Positions 1 through 5,119 of a stretch of DNA of 6,756 nt are shown piece by piece; position 1 is the stretch's first letter, and each line of letters begins with the position of its first letter. A program made the position numbers and the translations under genes. The notes beneath the pieces were generated by a model. The model saw nothing but the letters and a program-made list of their open reading frames with translations. It did no database searches and was not told the origin of the DNA. The stretch lies in assembly GCA_023433445.1 (NCBI GenBank), contig JAEZCS010000162.1:1-6756 (forward strand), read 5' to 3'. The DNA comes from Pseudomonadota bacterium (GTDB lineage: Bacteria; Pseudomonadota; Alphaproteobacteria; Sphingomonadales; Sphingomonadaceae).

Positions 1-50
1 TGAATGCCCTTATGCTCGCGCCAGCTTTCCGGCGTCCACTTCGCCGTCAC
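1..50 (-). CDS. aroG: Class II DAHP synthase (3-deoxy-7-phosphoheptulonate synthase), 5' end only
   Basis: Only the first 16 codons are in the window. They start at a GTG (50-48) and read V/M-TAKWTPESWREHKGI before running off the left edge. The W-T-P-E-S-W-R string at residues 5-11 is the hallmark N-terminus of class II (plant-like) DAHP synthases, which condense phosphoenolpyruvate and erythrose 4-phosphate in the first step of the shikimate pathway. A good Shine-Dalgarno (GGGAGA) lies about 6-7 nt upstream of the GTG. No other start codon occurs in frame nearby. The gene follows the Rap1a-domain gene on the same strand with a 169-nt gap that holds a possible promoter of its own. The call rests on a short motif, so the family is likely but not proven. 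The symbol follows common usage; aroF or aroH could equally be assigned. Confidence 0.62.
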   Translation of the reverse strand, partial: MTAKWTPESWREHKGI

Positions 51-75
51 GTCTTTTCTCCCAAAGCTATAGAAA

Positions 76-102
76 TAGGGGCCGCCCCTACGCTGATGTA
101 GG
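76..102 (-). promoter_or_regulatory. Two overlapping, mutually exclusive small hairpins in the leader of the DAHP synthase gene
   Basis: Read on the minus strand, CCTAC (102-98) can pair with GTAGG (91-87) across a 6-nt loop. Alternatively TAGGGG (90-85) can pair with CCCCTA (81-76) across a 3-nt loop. The two stems share bases 87-90, so only one can form at a time. The second hairpin is followed by TTTCTAT, a weak T-rich stretch, and ends about 25 nt before the GTG start. It could be a weak terminator of the upstream gene, an attenuator-like leader, or chance. I found no start codon or aromatic-rich leader peptide in the leader. Confidence 0.3.
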
Positions 103-114
103 CGTTAAAGCAAG

Positions 115-123
115 TTTATACCA
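115..123 (-). promoter_or_regulatory. Possible extended -10 promoter element for the DAHP synthase gene
   Basis: On the minus strand the sequence TGGTATAAA (123-115) matches an extended -10 element (TGn followed by TATAAA, against the consensus TATAAT). No convincing -35 hexamer lies at the usual 16-18 nt upstream distance; the bases there read AACCCC. If it is used, transcription would start near 108. The leader would then be about 58 nt long and contain the overlapping hairpins at 76-102. This is a single weak motif with no independent support. Confidence 0.3.
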
Positions 124-219
124 GCAATCCGATGCAAGGGGTTGGCGCCGAGCCAGGCGGGTACCGAGAAGATATCTTGCCCGGTCCATCTGACGGCTCT
201 GCGCGCGCCTACAGCGGCC

Positions 220-579
220 TTATTTTTCGCAAGGATAATGCTCATTCAACGCGACGCTGACCAGTACCGAGGCGGGTGCGTTGCCCTGGTCAGGATAGCG
301 CTGGAGATAGGTGACGACTATCTTCCGCACTTCTTCGGCTTGCATCTTGTCGGGCCAGCAATTGGGCCGGGCGCGGCCGATGAACACGTCCTTCTTGATG
401 CCATCCACGGCACCGACGATGTATGCGGTACAAGCCAGCGCATATTCGGGCGCCTTGTTGCGGCATTTGGCGAGCAATGTGCTGCCAGTTTCGAACATGA
501 AATTCTGGGCAGCGGCCGAGGGTGCGGCAACAGGGCTTCCAGCCAGGAGGAGCAGCGCTGCTGCGATATGCCATTTCAT
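220..579 (-). CDS. Rap1a/Tai-domain secreted protein, no partner effector in view
   Basis: A 119-residue protein starting at ATG 579. Residues 1-25 form a Sec signal peptide: a Lys near the N-terminus, a hydrophobic AAALLLLAG core, and an Ala-rich cleavage zone ending about AAAQ. The mature part fits the Rap1a/Tai family: F-x-x-G-S-T-L-L-x-x-C at 28-39, then C50 followed by Y-I-x-G-x-x-D-G, C74-W-P, a helix ending in Y-L-x-x-Y-P (91-96), and the terminal Y-P-C-E-K with C117. The four cysteines probably make disulfides in the periplasm. Founding members (Rap1a, Tai4) neutralise type VI secretion amidase effectors of the Tae4/Ssp type, but no amidase or T6SS gene is adjacent, so immunity is only one possibility. 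In-frame starts at 603 (ATG) and 633 (GTG) would put extra residues before the signal peptide, so 579 is preferred. Its GGAAG lies 14 nt away, a rather long spacing. The gene lies 107 nt downstream of cysS on the same strand. Confidence 0.78.
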   Translation of the reverse strand: MKWHIAAALLLLAGSPVAAPSAAAQNFMFETGSTLLAKCRNKAPEYALACTAYIVGAVDGIKKDVFIGRARPNCWPDKMQAEEVRKIVVTYLQRYPDQGNAPASVLVSVALNEHYPCEK

Positions 580-686
580 GGATCGATGGTGCGCTTCCAC
601 CATGATCCTGTCCAGCCGAACAAGCGCAATCACAGCACGGTCCGCCGCATCATGACGATTCCGTAACTATATGGTAAATAGCGATT

Positions 687-2216
687 TTACCCCAGTTGTG
701 GCCGCCAGTCCCACCGGAGCGGATCGCCGTCCATCACCTCCACTCCACGCGCAATCAGAGCGTCCCTGATCTCATCCGACAAGGCGAAGTCCTTTGCGCC
801 GCGCGCGGACTGACGTCGGTCCAGCTCTGCTTCAATCTCTTCGGGCCTAATCTGTGCGTCCTTGGGCATGATACGCAAATCAGCACGAGTAAGCTGGAGG
901 AGCCTGAGGCCGAGAACCTGGTCGAAGGCCGCGACGAGGCAAAGCTTTTCATCCACCGGCACCTTCTTGAGCGCGACGGCTTCTTCCAAAAGTGGCAGGG
1001 CGCGAGGGGTCATCAGGTCGTCGCTGATCGCAGCATCAAATTGCTCCAGTAGCGGGGCGAGCCGGGGGTGAAGATTGGCGCGGAGATAGTCGAGGCGCGG
1101 CGACTGCCAAGTCACGCCCTCTGCCCGCTCTTTCAAACCCTCGACTGCCATCACCAGCCGCTTCAGGCGGGTGAGGGCTGCGCCGACGCCGTCTGCGCTG
1201 AATTCCAGTTCGCTGCGATAATGGGCGCCAAGGCATAGCAGACGATAGGCAAGCGGATGCACGCCGGCATCGATGAGGGAGAAGAGGGTGGTAAACCCGC
1301 CCTTCGACTTGCTCATCTTCCCCTGTCGATCAACAAGGAAGTTGTTGTGCATCCACCAGCGCGCCCCGGTGAAGCCGGGTTGAGCGTCGGTGCATCCGCA
1401 ATAGGCCTGGTTCTGAGCGATTTCGTTAGGATGGTGGATTTCGCGATGGTCGATGCCGCCCGTGTGGATGTCGAACGGATGGCCGAGGCGAGCTTCGCTC
1501 ATCACCGAGCATTCAAGGTGCCAACCGGGCGCACCTTTGCCCCATGGGCTGTCCCACTCCATCTGCCGCTGCTCGCCCGGCGGGGATTTGCGCCAGATGG
1601 CGAAATCGGACGGATTGCGCTTGCCAGCGACTGGATCGATGCGGGCGTGGGCGGCGTCGTCCCGCCCGCCAGCCAGCGCGCCATAGTCGGGCACGCTGCT
1701 GCTGTCGAAATAAAGGCCGCTCTCCAATTCGTAGCAGTGGGCAGGCGCAATCTTCTTCGCGAACTCGATCATCTGCGGGACATAGTCGGTCGCGACCGTC
1801 CATTCGCTGGGTGGCATGATGTTGAGGTCGGCTATGTTGCGCTTGAAAGCGTCGGTATAGTGCGCGGCTATGTCCCAGATGCTTTTTGCCTGGGCGCGAG
1901 CGGCCGCCTCCATCTTGTCATCACCCGCGTCTGCGTCGCTGGTCAGGTGCCCGACGTCGGTGATGTTGATGACGTGGGTGACGTTCATGCCTTTCCAAAG
2001 CAACGTACGGCGCAGCGTATCGGTAAAGACATAAGCCCGCAAATTGCCGAGATGAGCATAATTATAGACGGTAGGGCCGCAGCTATAGACGCGAGCGTGG
2101 CCCGGGTCGATCGGAGCAAAAGGCTCGATGGCGCGGGTCAGGCTGTTGAACAGGCGCAGGGGGGCGGTGGCATGCTGCTCGGCGGGGGTGAACTGGTCGC
2201 TCATGCGCAGAGCCAT
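687..2216 (-). CDS. cysS: Cysteinyl-tRNA synthetase (CysRS)
   Basis: Cytoplasmic class I aminoacyl-tRNA synthetase that charges tRNA-Cys with cysteine. From ATG 2216 the protein has 509 residues, longer than the roughly 460 of E. coli, mainly through an N-terminal extension of about 20 residues and some insertions. The catalytic domain shows Y-S-C-G-P-T-V-Y-N-Y-A-H-L-G-N at about 44-58, which is the HIGH-type signature. It also shows G-K-M-S-K-S-K-G-G at about 299-307, which is the KMSKS loop. The expected zinc ligands are present: C46, C235 (L-E-C-S-V-M), H261 and E265 in H-H-P-N-E. The C-terminal part is the helical anticodon-binding region, ending D-P-L-R-W-D-W-R. Start choice: ATG 2216 has GGGAAG about 6 nt upstream. 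An in-frame TTG at 2240 and an ATG at 2204 are alternatives, but neither has a better ribosome site. It is divergent from the BI-1 gene. No T-box or other amino-acid-sensing leader was recognised. The reading frame is intact. Confidence 0.97.
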   Translation of the reverse strand: MALRMSDQFTPAEQHATAPLRLFNSLTRAIEPFAPIDPGHARVYSCGPTVYNYAHLGNLRAYVFTDTLRRTLLWKGMNVTHVINITDVGHLTSDADAGDDKMEAAARAQAKSIWDIAAHYTDAFKRNIADLNIMPPSEWTVATDYVPQMIEFAKKIAPAHCYELESGLYFDSSSVPDYGALAGGRDDAAHARIDPVAGKRNPSDFAIWRKSPPGEQRQMEWDSPWGKGAPGWHLECSVMSEARLGHPFDIHTGGIDHREIHHPNEIAQNQAYCGCTDAQPGFTGARWWMHNNFLVDRQGKMSKSKGGFTTLFSLIDAGVHPLAYRLLCLGAHYRSELEFSADGVGAALTRLKRLVMAVEGLKERAEGVTWQSPRLDYLRANLHPRLAPLLEQFDAAISDDLMTPRALPLLEEAVALKKVPVDEKLCLVAAFDQVLGLRLLQLTRADLRIMPKDAQIRPEEIEAELDRRQSARGAKDFALSDEIRDALIARGVEVMDGDPLRWDWRPQLG

Positions 2217-2338
2217 GGGGCGCTTCCCGACAGGAATCAACCATCGCGTGATATGTAATAAATTGTTGCTTGTGTGCCCTGCTATTGCGCTTGGGCGTTT
2301 GTCTTCCGATATTGCCAGCGCGGGCCGGGCCCCTCTGG

Positions 2339-2358
2339 CGATTGGAATGATCCAATCG
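2339..2358 (+). promoter_or_regulatory. Perfect 8-bp inverted repeat with a 4-nt loop
   Basis: CGATTGGA (2339-2346) and TCCAATCG (2351-2358) are exact reverse complements separated by ATGA. As RNA it would be a short tetraloop hairpin; as DNA it could be a dimeric repressor site. It lies about 130 nt upstream of the BI-1 start. It is not followed by a T-run on either strand, so it is not a terminator. A weaker repeat, GCCAG (2314-2318) with CTGGC (2335-2339), encloses the GC-rich block just before it. Confidence 0.45.
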
Positions 2359-2370
2359 TGATGTCGGACC

Positions 2371-2390
2371 GCATCGAGTGCGCTCGGTGC
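2371..2390 (+). promoter_or_regulatory. 8-bp hairpin (one G-U pair) with a 4-nt loop
   Basis: GCATCGAG (2371-2378) pairs with CTCGGTGC (2383-2390) around a TGCG loop. All eight positions pair in plus-strand RNA if U2374-G2387 counts as a wobble. Read as minus-strand RNA the same position becomes an A-C mismatch. The wobble therefore slightly favours a functional plus-strand transcript, in the sense of the BI-1 gene. It sits between the repeats at 2339-2358 and 2394-2430. Confidence 0.4.
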
Positions 2391-2393
2391 AGG

Positions 2394-2430
2394 TTCGTAG
2401 GCTTTCGCGCCCCCTCGAAAGCCTTACGAA
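2394..2430 (+). ncRNA. Long stem-loop upstream of the BI-1 gene; candidate ybhL-type leader RNA
   Basis: TTCGT-AGGCTTTCG (2394-2407) pairs with CGAAAGCCT-t-ACGAA (2416-2430). This gives 14 base pairs with one bulged T at 2425 and an 8-nt C-rich loop (CGCCCCCT). It is by far the strongest fold in the window's noncoding DNA. It ends 60 nt before the GTG of the BI-1 gene and has no T-tract after it on either strand, so it is not an intrinsic terminator. A ybhL leader motif, a structured RNA upstream of BI-1 family genes, has been described in alphaproteobacteria. The gene context here matches, but I have not compared this sequence with that model. Alternatives are a free small RNA, an mRNA-stabilising hairpin or a dispersed palindrome. 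Confidence 0.5.
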
Positions 2431-2490
2431 GACCGTGCCGGGCCACTCGATCCACTGAGACATTGTTTTGTAGGATGGAGTTTTAACGCC

Positions 2491-3201
2491 GTGAATAATC
2501 CCGTTCGTACACCGGGTTATGGGACGACGCAGGCGGCGCAATACGACGCCGGGCTGCGCGGCCACATGCTGGGCGTCTTCCGCAACATGGGGATTGGCCT
2601 GGTCATTACCGGCCTGGTCGCTGCCTTTATTGGCAGCACGCCAGCGCTGGCCGCCGCAATCTTCAATACGCCGCTAAAGTGGGTGGCGATCTTCGCGCCG
2701 CTCGCGTTCGTGTTCTTCTTCAGCTTCCGCATCGAAAAGATGACCACGGCTGGCGCGCGGATGGCGTTCTGGGCTTTTTCCGCGGTGATGGGCGTATCGC
2801 TGGCCAGCATCTTCCTGGTCTTCACCGGCGCGAGCATCGCGCAGGCCTTCTTCTCGGCGGCGGTGATGTTCTTGGCGATGGCGCTCTGGGGCTACACCAC
2901 CGGACGTGACCTGTCGAAGATGGGTTCTTTCCTGATCATGGGCCTTATCGGTATCCTGGTCGCGAGCCTCATCAATATTTTCATCGGCTCGTCGGCCATG
3001 CAGATGGTGATCTCGATCATCGGCGTCGTGGTGTTCACTGGCCTGACTGCCTGGGACGTGCAGCGCATCAAGTCGGAATACTTCTACTATGCAGGTCATG
3101 AGGTTGCGCAGAAGATGCAGGTGATGGGCGCGCTGTCGCTGTATCTGAACTTCGTGAACCTGTTCCAGATGCTTCTTAGCCTGACGGGCGAACGGGAATA
3201 A
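2491..3201 (+). CDS. Bax inhibitor-1/YccA family inner-membrane protein
   Basis: A 236-residue polytopic protein of the BI-1 (TMBIM/YccA/YbhL) family. Hydrophobic segments lie at about 32-52, 61-79, 90-111, 117-135, 145-165, 170-186 and 212-231, giving the seven helices typical of the fold, after a soluble N-terminus of about 30 residues. Family signatures are A-L-W-G-Y-T-T (131-137), F-T-G-L-T-A-W-D-V-Q (182-191) and A-L-S-L-Y-L-N-F-V-N-L-F (214-225). Bacterial homologues include B. subtilis YetJ, a pH-sensitive calcium leak channel, and E. coli YccA, which binds the protease FtsH; which role applies here is unknown. D189 aligns with YetJ Asp171, while the position of YetJ Asp195 is N220. 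The start is a GTG with GGAG 10 nt upstream, a slightly long spacing. The stop overlaps the start of the zinc-ribbon gene, so the two are expressed together. A structured leader lies upstream. Confidence 0.93.
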   Translation: MNNPVRTPGYGTTQAAQYDAGLRGHMLGVFRNMGIGLVITGLVAAFIGSTPALAAAIFNTPLKWVAIFAPLAFVFFFSFRIEKMTTAGARMAFWAFSAVMGVSLASIFLVFTGASIAQAFFSAAVMFLAMALWGYTTGRDLSKMGSFLIMGLIGILVASLINIFIGSSAMQMVISIIGVVVFTGLTAWDVQRIKSEYFYYAGHEVAQKMQVMGALSLYLNFVNLFQMLLSLTGERE

Positions 3202-3485
3202 TGATGCGCACGCCCGAGGCCGTGTCGGCCATGCTCTGCCCGGTCTGTCATATCGGACTTGCGATGACGGACCGGCAGGGCGTGGAAATTGATTATTGCC
3301 CACAATGCCGGGGGGTGTGGCTCGACCGGGGCGAGCTCGACAAGATCATCGAGCGGTCGGGGCAGGGCGCGGCGCCCGTTACCCCGCCGCAATCGCACTA
3401 CCGGCCCGATCGTGATCATCGAGATGATGGGCGCTATTATCAGAAGAAACGCAAGAAGAGCTTCCTGGAGGAGCTTTTCGATTAA
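3201..3485 (+). CDS. Zinc-ribbon (TFIIB-type, zf-TFIIB) small protein
   Basis: A 94-residue soluble protein. Residues 13-36 hold C-P-V-C and C-P-Q-C, a four-cysteine zinc ribbon, followed by G-V-W-L-D-R-G-E-L-D (38-47), the signature of the zf-TFIIB family. The middle (about 54-75) is polar and probably disordered. The tail is basic then acidic, K-K-R-K-K-S-F-L-E-E-L-F-D, a C-terminal motif seen in many members. The molecular function of the family is not established; nucleic-acid or protein binding is inferred from the fold. The ATG at 3201 shares one base with the TAA of the BI-1 gene (TAATG), with GGGA just upstream, so translation is probably coupled. ATG 3204 and ATG 3231 are alternatives, and the latter has no ribosome site. 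It ends directly before a terminator, making it the last gene of a two-gene operon. Confidence 0.9.
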   Translation: MMRTPEAVSAMLCPVCHIGLAMTDRQGVEIDYCPQCRGVWLDRGELDKIIERSGQGAAPVTPPQSHYRPDRDHRDDGRYYQKKRKKSFLEELFD

Positions 3486-3489
3486 GATC

Positions 3490-3516
3490 AAGGACGGCCG
3501 CCGTGCCGTCCTTTTT
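3490..3516 (+). terminator. Rho-independent terminator of the BI-1/zinc-ribbon operon
   Basis: AAGGACGGC (3490-3498) pairs perfectly with GCCGTCCTT (3505-3513) across a 6-nt loop. The T-run covers 3512-3516, so the last two bases of the stem are also its start. The hairpin starts 4 nt after the stop codon of the zinc-ribbon gene. Confidence 0.9.
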
Positions 3517-3577
3517 CATTGGAGCTAAGAGCGTGGGCGGCTAGAGGTTCGTTAGCTTTCATTACGCGAACAGGGTC

Positions 3578-5035
3578 ATGCCGATTCCAAGCGCTAGCAG
3601 TTTGCAGATCACCCCAGTCATCCTGGCAGGCGGCTCGGGTACGCGGCTATGGCCGCTTTCACGTAAATCCTATCCCAAACAGTTCGTCCCGCTGCTGGGC
3701 GAAACGACGCTGTTCCGTTCTGTCGCGCAGCGGCTGTCCGGCAACAATGAACGATTCGCTTTCGGTCGGCCGCTGGTGCTGACCAATTCGCTGTTCCGCT
3801 TCATTATCGCTGAGCAGTTGGCGGCTGAAAATATCGATCCAGCGGCGATCCTTATCGAGCCTGAGGGGCGCAACACCGCCCCCGCCATCTTGGCAGCGGC
3901 GATGCATCTGGTGGCGAAGGAACCGGACGCGATGATGTTGGTCGCGCCATCGGATCACGTGGTGCCTGACGTGACGGCTTTTCACGACGCGGTGGCTAAG
4001 GGGCTCACGGCGGCGCAGTCGGGTGATCTGGTGACGTTCGGCATCCGTCCGACGCGGCCGGAAACCGGATATGGCTATCTGGAAGCGGCGGTGAAGCCTG
4101 ATGCGTCGGGCCAGCCAGTCAAGCTGGCAAGCTTTGTCGAAAAGCCCAATGCGGCGCGCGCAGAAGAGATGCTGGCGACCGGCAATTATCTTTGGAATGC
4201 AGGCATTTTCCTCTTTGCTGCGAAGGATCTGGTGGCGGCGTTCGAACGCCACGCGCCGGCGATGTTGACGTCGGTGCGCGCCGCGGTGGAGCAGGCAGAA
4301 AGCGATCTTGGTTTCTTGCGGCTGGCAGCAGAACCATGGGCGCAGGCCGAAAATGTCGCGATTGATTACGCGATCATGGAGCGGGCGGAAAATCTGTCCG
4401 TCGTTCCTTATGATTCGGATTGGTCTGATCTTGGCGGCTGGGACGCGGTGTGGAGCCACTCGCAGCCGGATGAGCAAGGGGTTGCGCTGTCAGGCGCGGC
4501 TACCGCGATTGATTGCCGCGACACGTTGTTGCGCTCGGATAGCGACGGGCTGGAGATTGTTGGCCTGGGCCTCGACAACATTGTCGCCGTGGCGATGAAC
4601 GATGCGGTTCTGATCGCGGATAAGTCGCGCACGCAGGATGTGAAGCTGGTCGTAGAGGCGCTGCAGCGCAAGGGCGCTCCGCAGGCTGAGGCGTTTCCGA
4701 AAGACCATCGGCCATGGGGCTGGTATGAGAGCCTGGTTGTAGGGTCGCGCTTCCAAGTGAAGCGTATCACCGTGCTGCCTGGCGCATCGCTCAGCCTGCA
4801 GAGCCATTTTCATAGGTCGGAGCATTGGATTGTCGTCGAGGGCACGGCGAGGGTGACCGTGGGCGAGGATGTCCAGCTGCTTTCGGAAAACCAGTCCGTC
4901 TATGTGCCCGTAGGCGCGGTTCATCGGATCGAAAATCCGGGGCGCATCCCGATGGTGTTCATCGAGGTGCAGACCGGGTCTTACGTGGGAGAGGACGACA
5001 TCGTTCGATATGAGGACCGTTACGCCCGGAATTAA
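3578..5035 (+). CDS. manC: Mannose-1-phosphate guanylyltransferase / mannose-6-phosphate isomerase (bifunctional, type II)
   Basis: A 485-residue cytoplasmic enzyme making GDP-mannose from mannose 1-phosphate and GTP. The fused C-terminal domain interconverts fructose 6-phosphate and mannose 6-phosphate. The nucleotidyltransferase domain opens with L-A-G-G-S-G-T-R-L-W-P-L-S-R (16-29) and P-K-Q (33-35). It continues with E-G-R-N-T-A-P (96-102), A-P-S-D-H-V (123-128), the F-V-E-K-P motif (186-190), N-A-G-I-F-L-F (207-213) and D-W-S-D-L-G-G-W (281-288). The cupin domain (about 375-485) starts with R-P-W-G-W-Y-E and carries H410, H412, E415 and H449 as likely metal ligands, ending with E-V-Q-T-G-S-Y-V-G-E-D-D. 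Full length for the AlgA/ManC/XanB type. The ATG at 3578 has only a weak AGGG three bases upstream; no better start precedes the conserved region. GDP-mannose would feed exopolysaccharide, deoxysugar or glycosphingolipid synthesis, but no glycosyltransferase is adjacent. The gene stands alone behind a terminator, so it needs its own promoter in 3517-3577, where none was clear. Confidence 0.96.
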   Translation: MPIPSASSLQITPVILAGGSGTRLWPLSRKSYPKQFVPLLGETTLFRSVAQRLSGNNERFAFGRPLVLTNSLFRFIIAEQLAAENIDPAAILIEPEGRNTAPAILAAAMHLVAKEPDAMMLVAPSDHVVPDVTAFHDAVAKGLTAAQSGDLVTFGIRPTRPETGYGYLEAAVKPDASGQPVKLASFVEKPNAARAEEMLATGNYLWNAGIFLFAAKDLVAAFERHAPAMLTSVRAAVEQAESDLGFLRLAAEPWAQAENVAIDYAIMERAENLSVVPYDSDWSDLGGWDAVWSHSQPDEQGVALSGAATAIDCRDTLLRSDSDGLEIVGLGLDNIVAVAMNDAVLIADKSRTQDVKLVVEALQRKGAPQAEAFPKDHRPWGWYESLVVGSRFQVKRITVLPGASLSLQSHFHRSEHWIVVEGTARVTVGEDVQLLSENQSVYVPVGAVHRIENPGRIPMVFIEVQTGSYVGEDDIVRYEDRYARN

Positions 5036-5062
5036 TGGACCGGCATATTCCCAGATGCTCGC

Positions 5063-5092
5063 TCTAGATCCCAGCTTTCGCTGGGATGACGG
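5063..5092. repeat. REP-like palindrome between converging genes
   Basis: ATCCCAGC (5068-5075) and GCTGGGAT (5080-5087) form a perfect 8-bp stem with a TTTC loop, flanked by TCTAG on the left and GAC on the right. Palindromes of this type (GTCATCCCAGC-GAAA-GCTGGGAT on the other strand) are dispersed between genes in sphingomonads, resembling REP elements of other proteobacteria. Its place between two convergent genes is typical for such elements, where it can slow 3' exonucleases or act as a bidirectional transcript end. No T-run follows it on either strand. Only one copy lies in this window, so the repeat status is from general knowledge. Confidence 0.65.
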
Positions 5093-5119
5093 CAAGCAGG
5101 TTCGGATCAGGAAGGCCGC

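Larger units (their letters stand above)
2217..2490. other. Divergent intergenic region between cysS and the BI-1 gene
   Basis: This stretch must hold the promoters for both cysS (minus) and the BI-1 gene (plus). Its most AT-rich part, 2248-2267, is close to cysS and is the likeliest -10 area for that gene. I could not find a -35/-10 pair with good spacing on either strand. The rest, 2311-2430, is densely folded, with consecutive inverted repeats listed separately. Short reading frames cross it, but none has a ribosome site together with a recognisable protein. No transposon ends or direct repeats were seen. Confidence 0.7.

Noticed and set aside
142..666. A 174-codon plus-strand frame covering the Rap1a-domain gene
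   Set aside because: It is antisense to a protein with a signal peptide and conserved cysteines, and its own product matches no family I know.
2216..2240. An earlier TTG start for cysS at 2240
   Set aside because: The ATG at 2216 has GGGAAG at proper spacing, and the added eight residues have no counterpart I know in CysRS. The later ATG at 2204 remains possible but has no visible ribosome site.
1257..2258. A 333-codon open frame on the plus strand opposite cysS
   Set aside because: It lies almost wholly inside the coding region of a clear CysRS in a high-GC genome, where long antisense frames arise from codon bias. It has no recognisable domain, no ribosome site and a composition typical of shadow frames.
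2399..2424. The strong hairpin as a rho-independent terminator
   Set aside because: Neither strand has a T-run after the stem, and no gene ends next to it, since the flanking genes diverge from this region.
2083..2565. A 160-codon minus-strand frame across the cysS/BI-1 intergenic region
   Set aside because: It overlaps the starts of two well-supported genes in other frames, is rich in Arg, Pro and His as shadow frames are, and crosses all the inverted repeats.
2674..3303. A 209-codon minus-strand frame opposite the BI-1 and zinc-ribbon genes
   Set aside because: Its product is low-complexity and full of His, Arg and Glu, the usual mirror image of a hydrophobic membrane protein gene. The sense-strand genes are clear.
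3547..3571. GTTCG and CGAAC inverted arms upstream of manC as an operator
   Set aside because: The arms are only 5 bp with a 15-nt gap, which is expected by chance in a region of this length.
4490..5095. A 201-codon minus-strand frame starting in the REP-like palindrome
   Set aside because: The opening residues are just the translation of the palindrome and the rest is antisense to manC. Such frames are a common annotation artefact.
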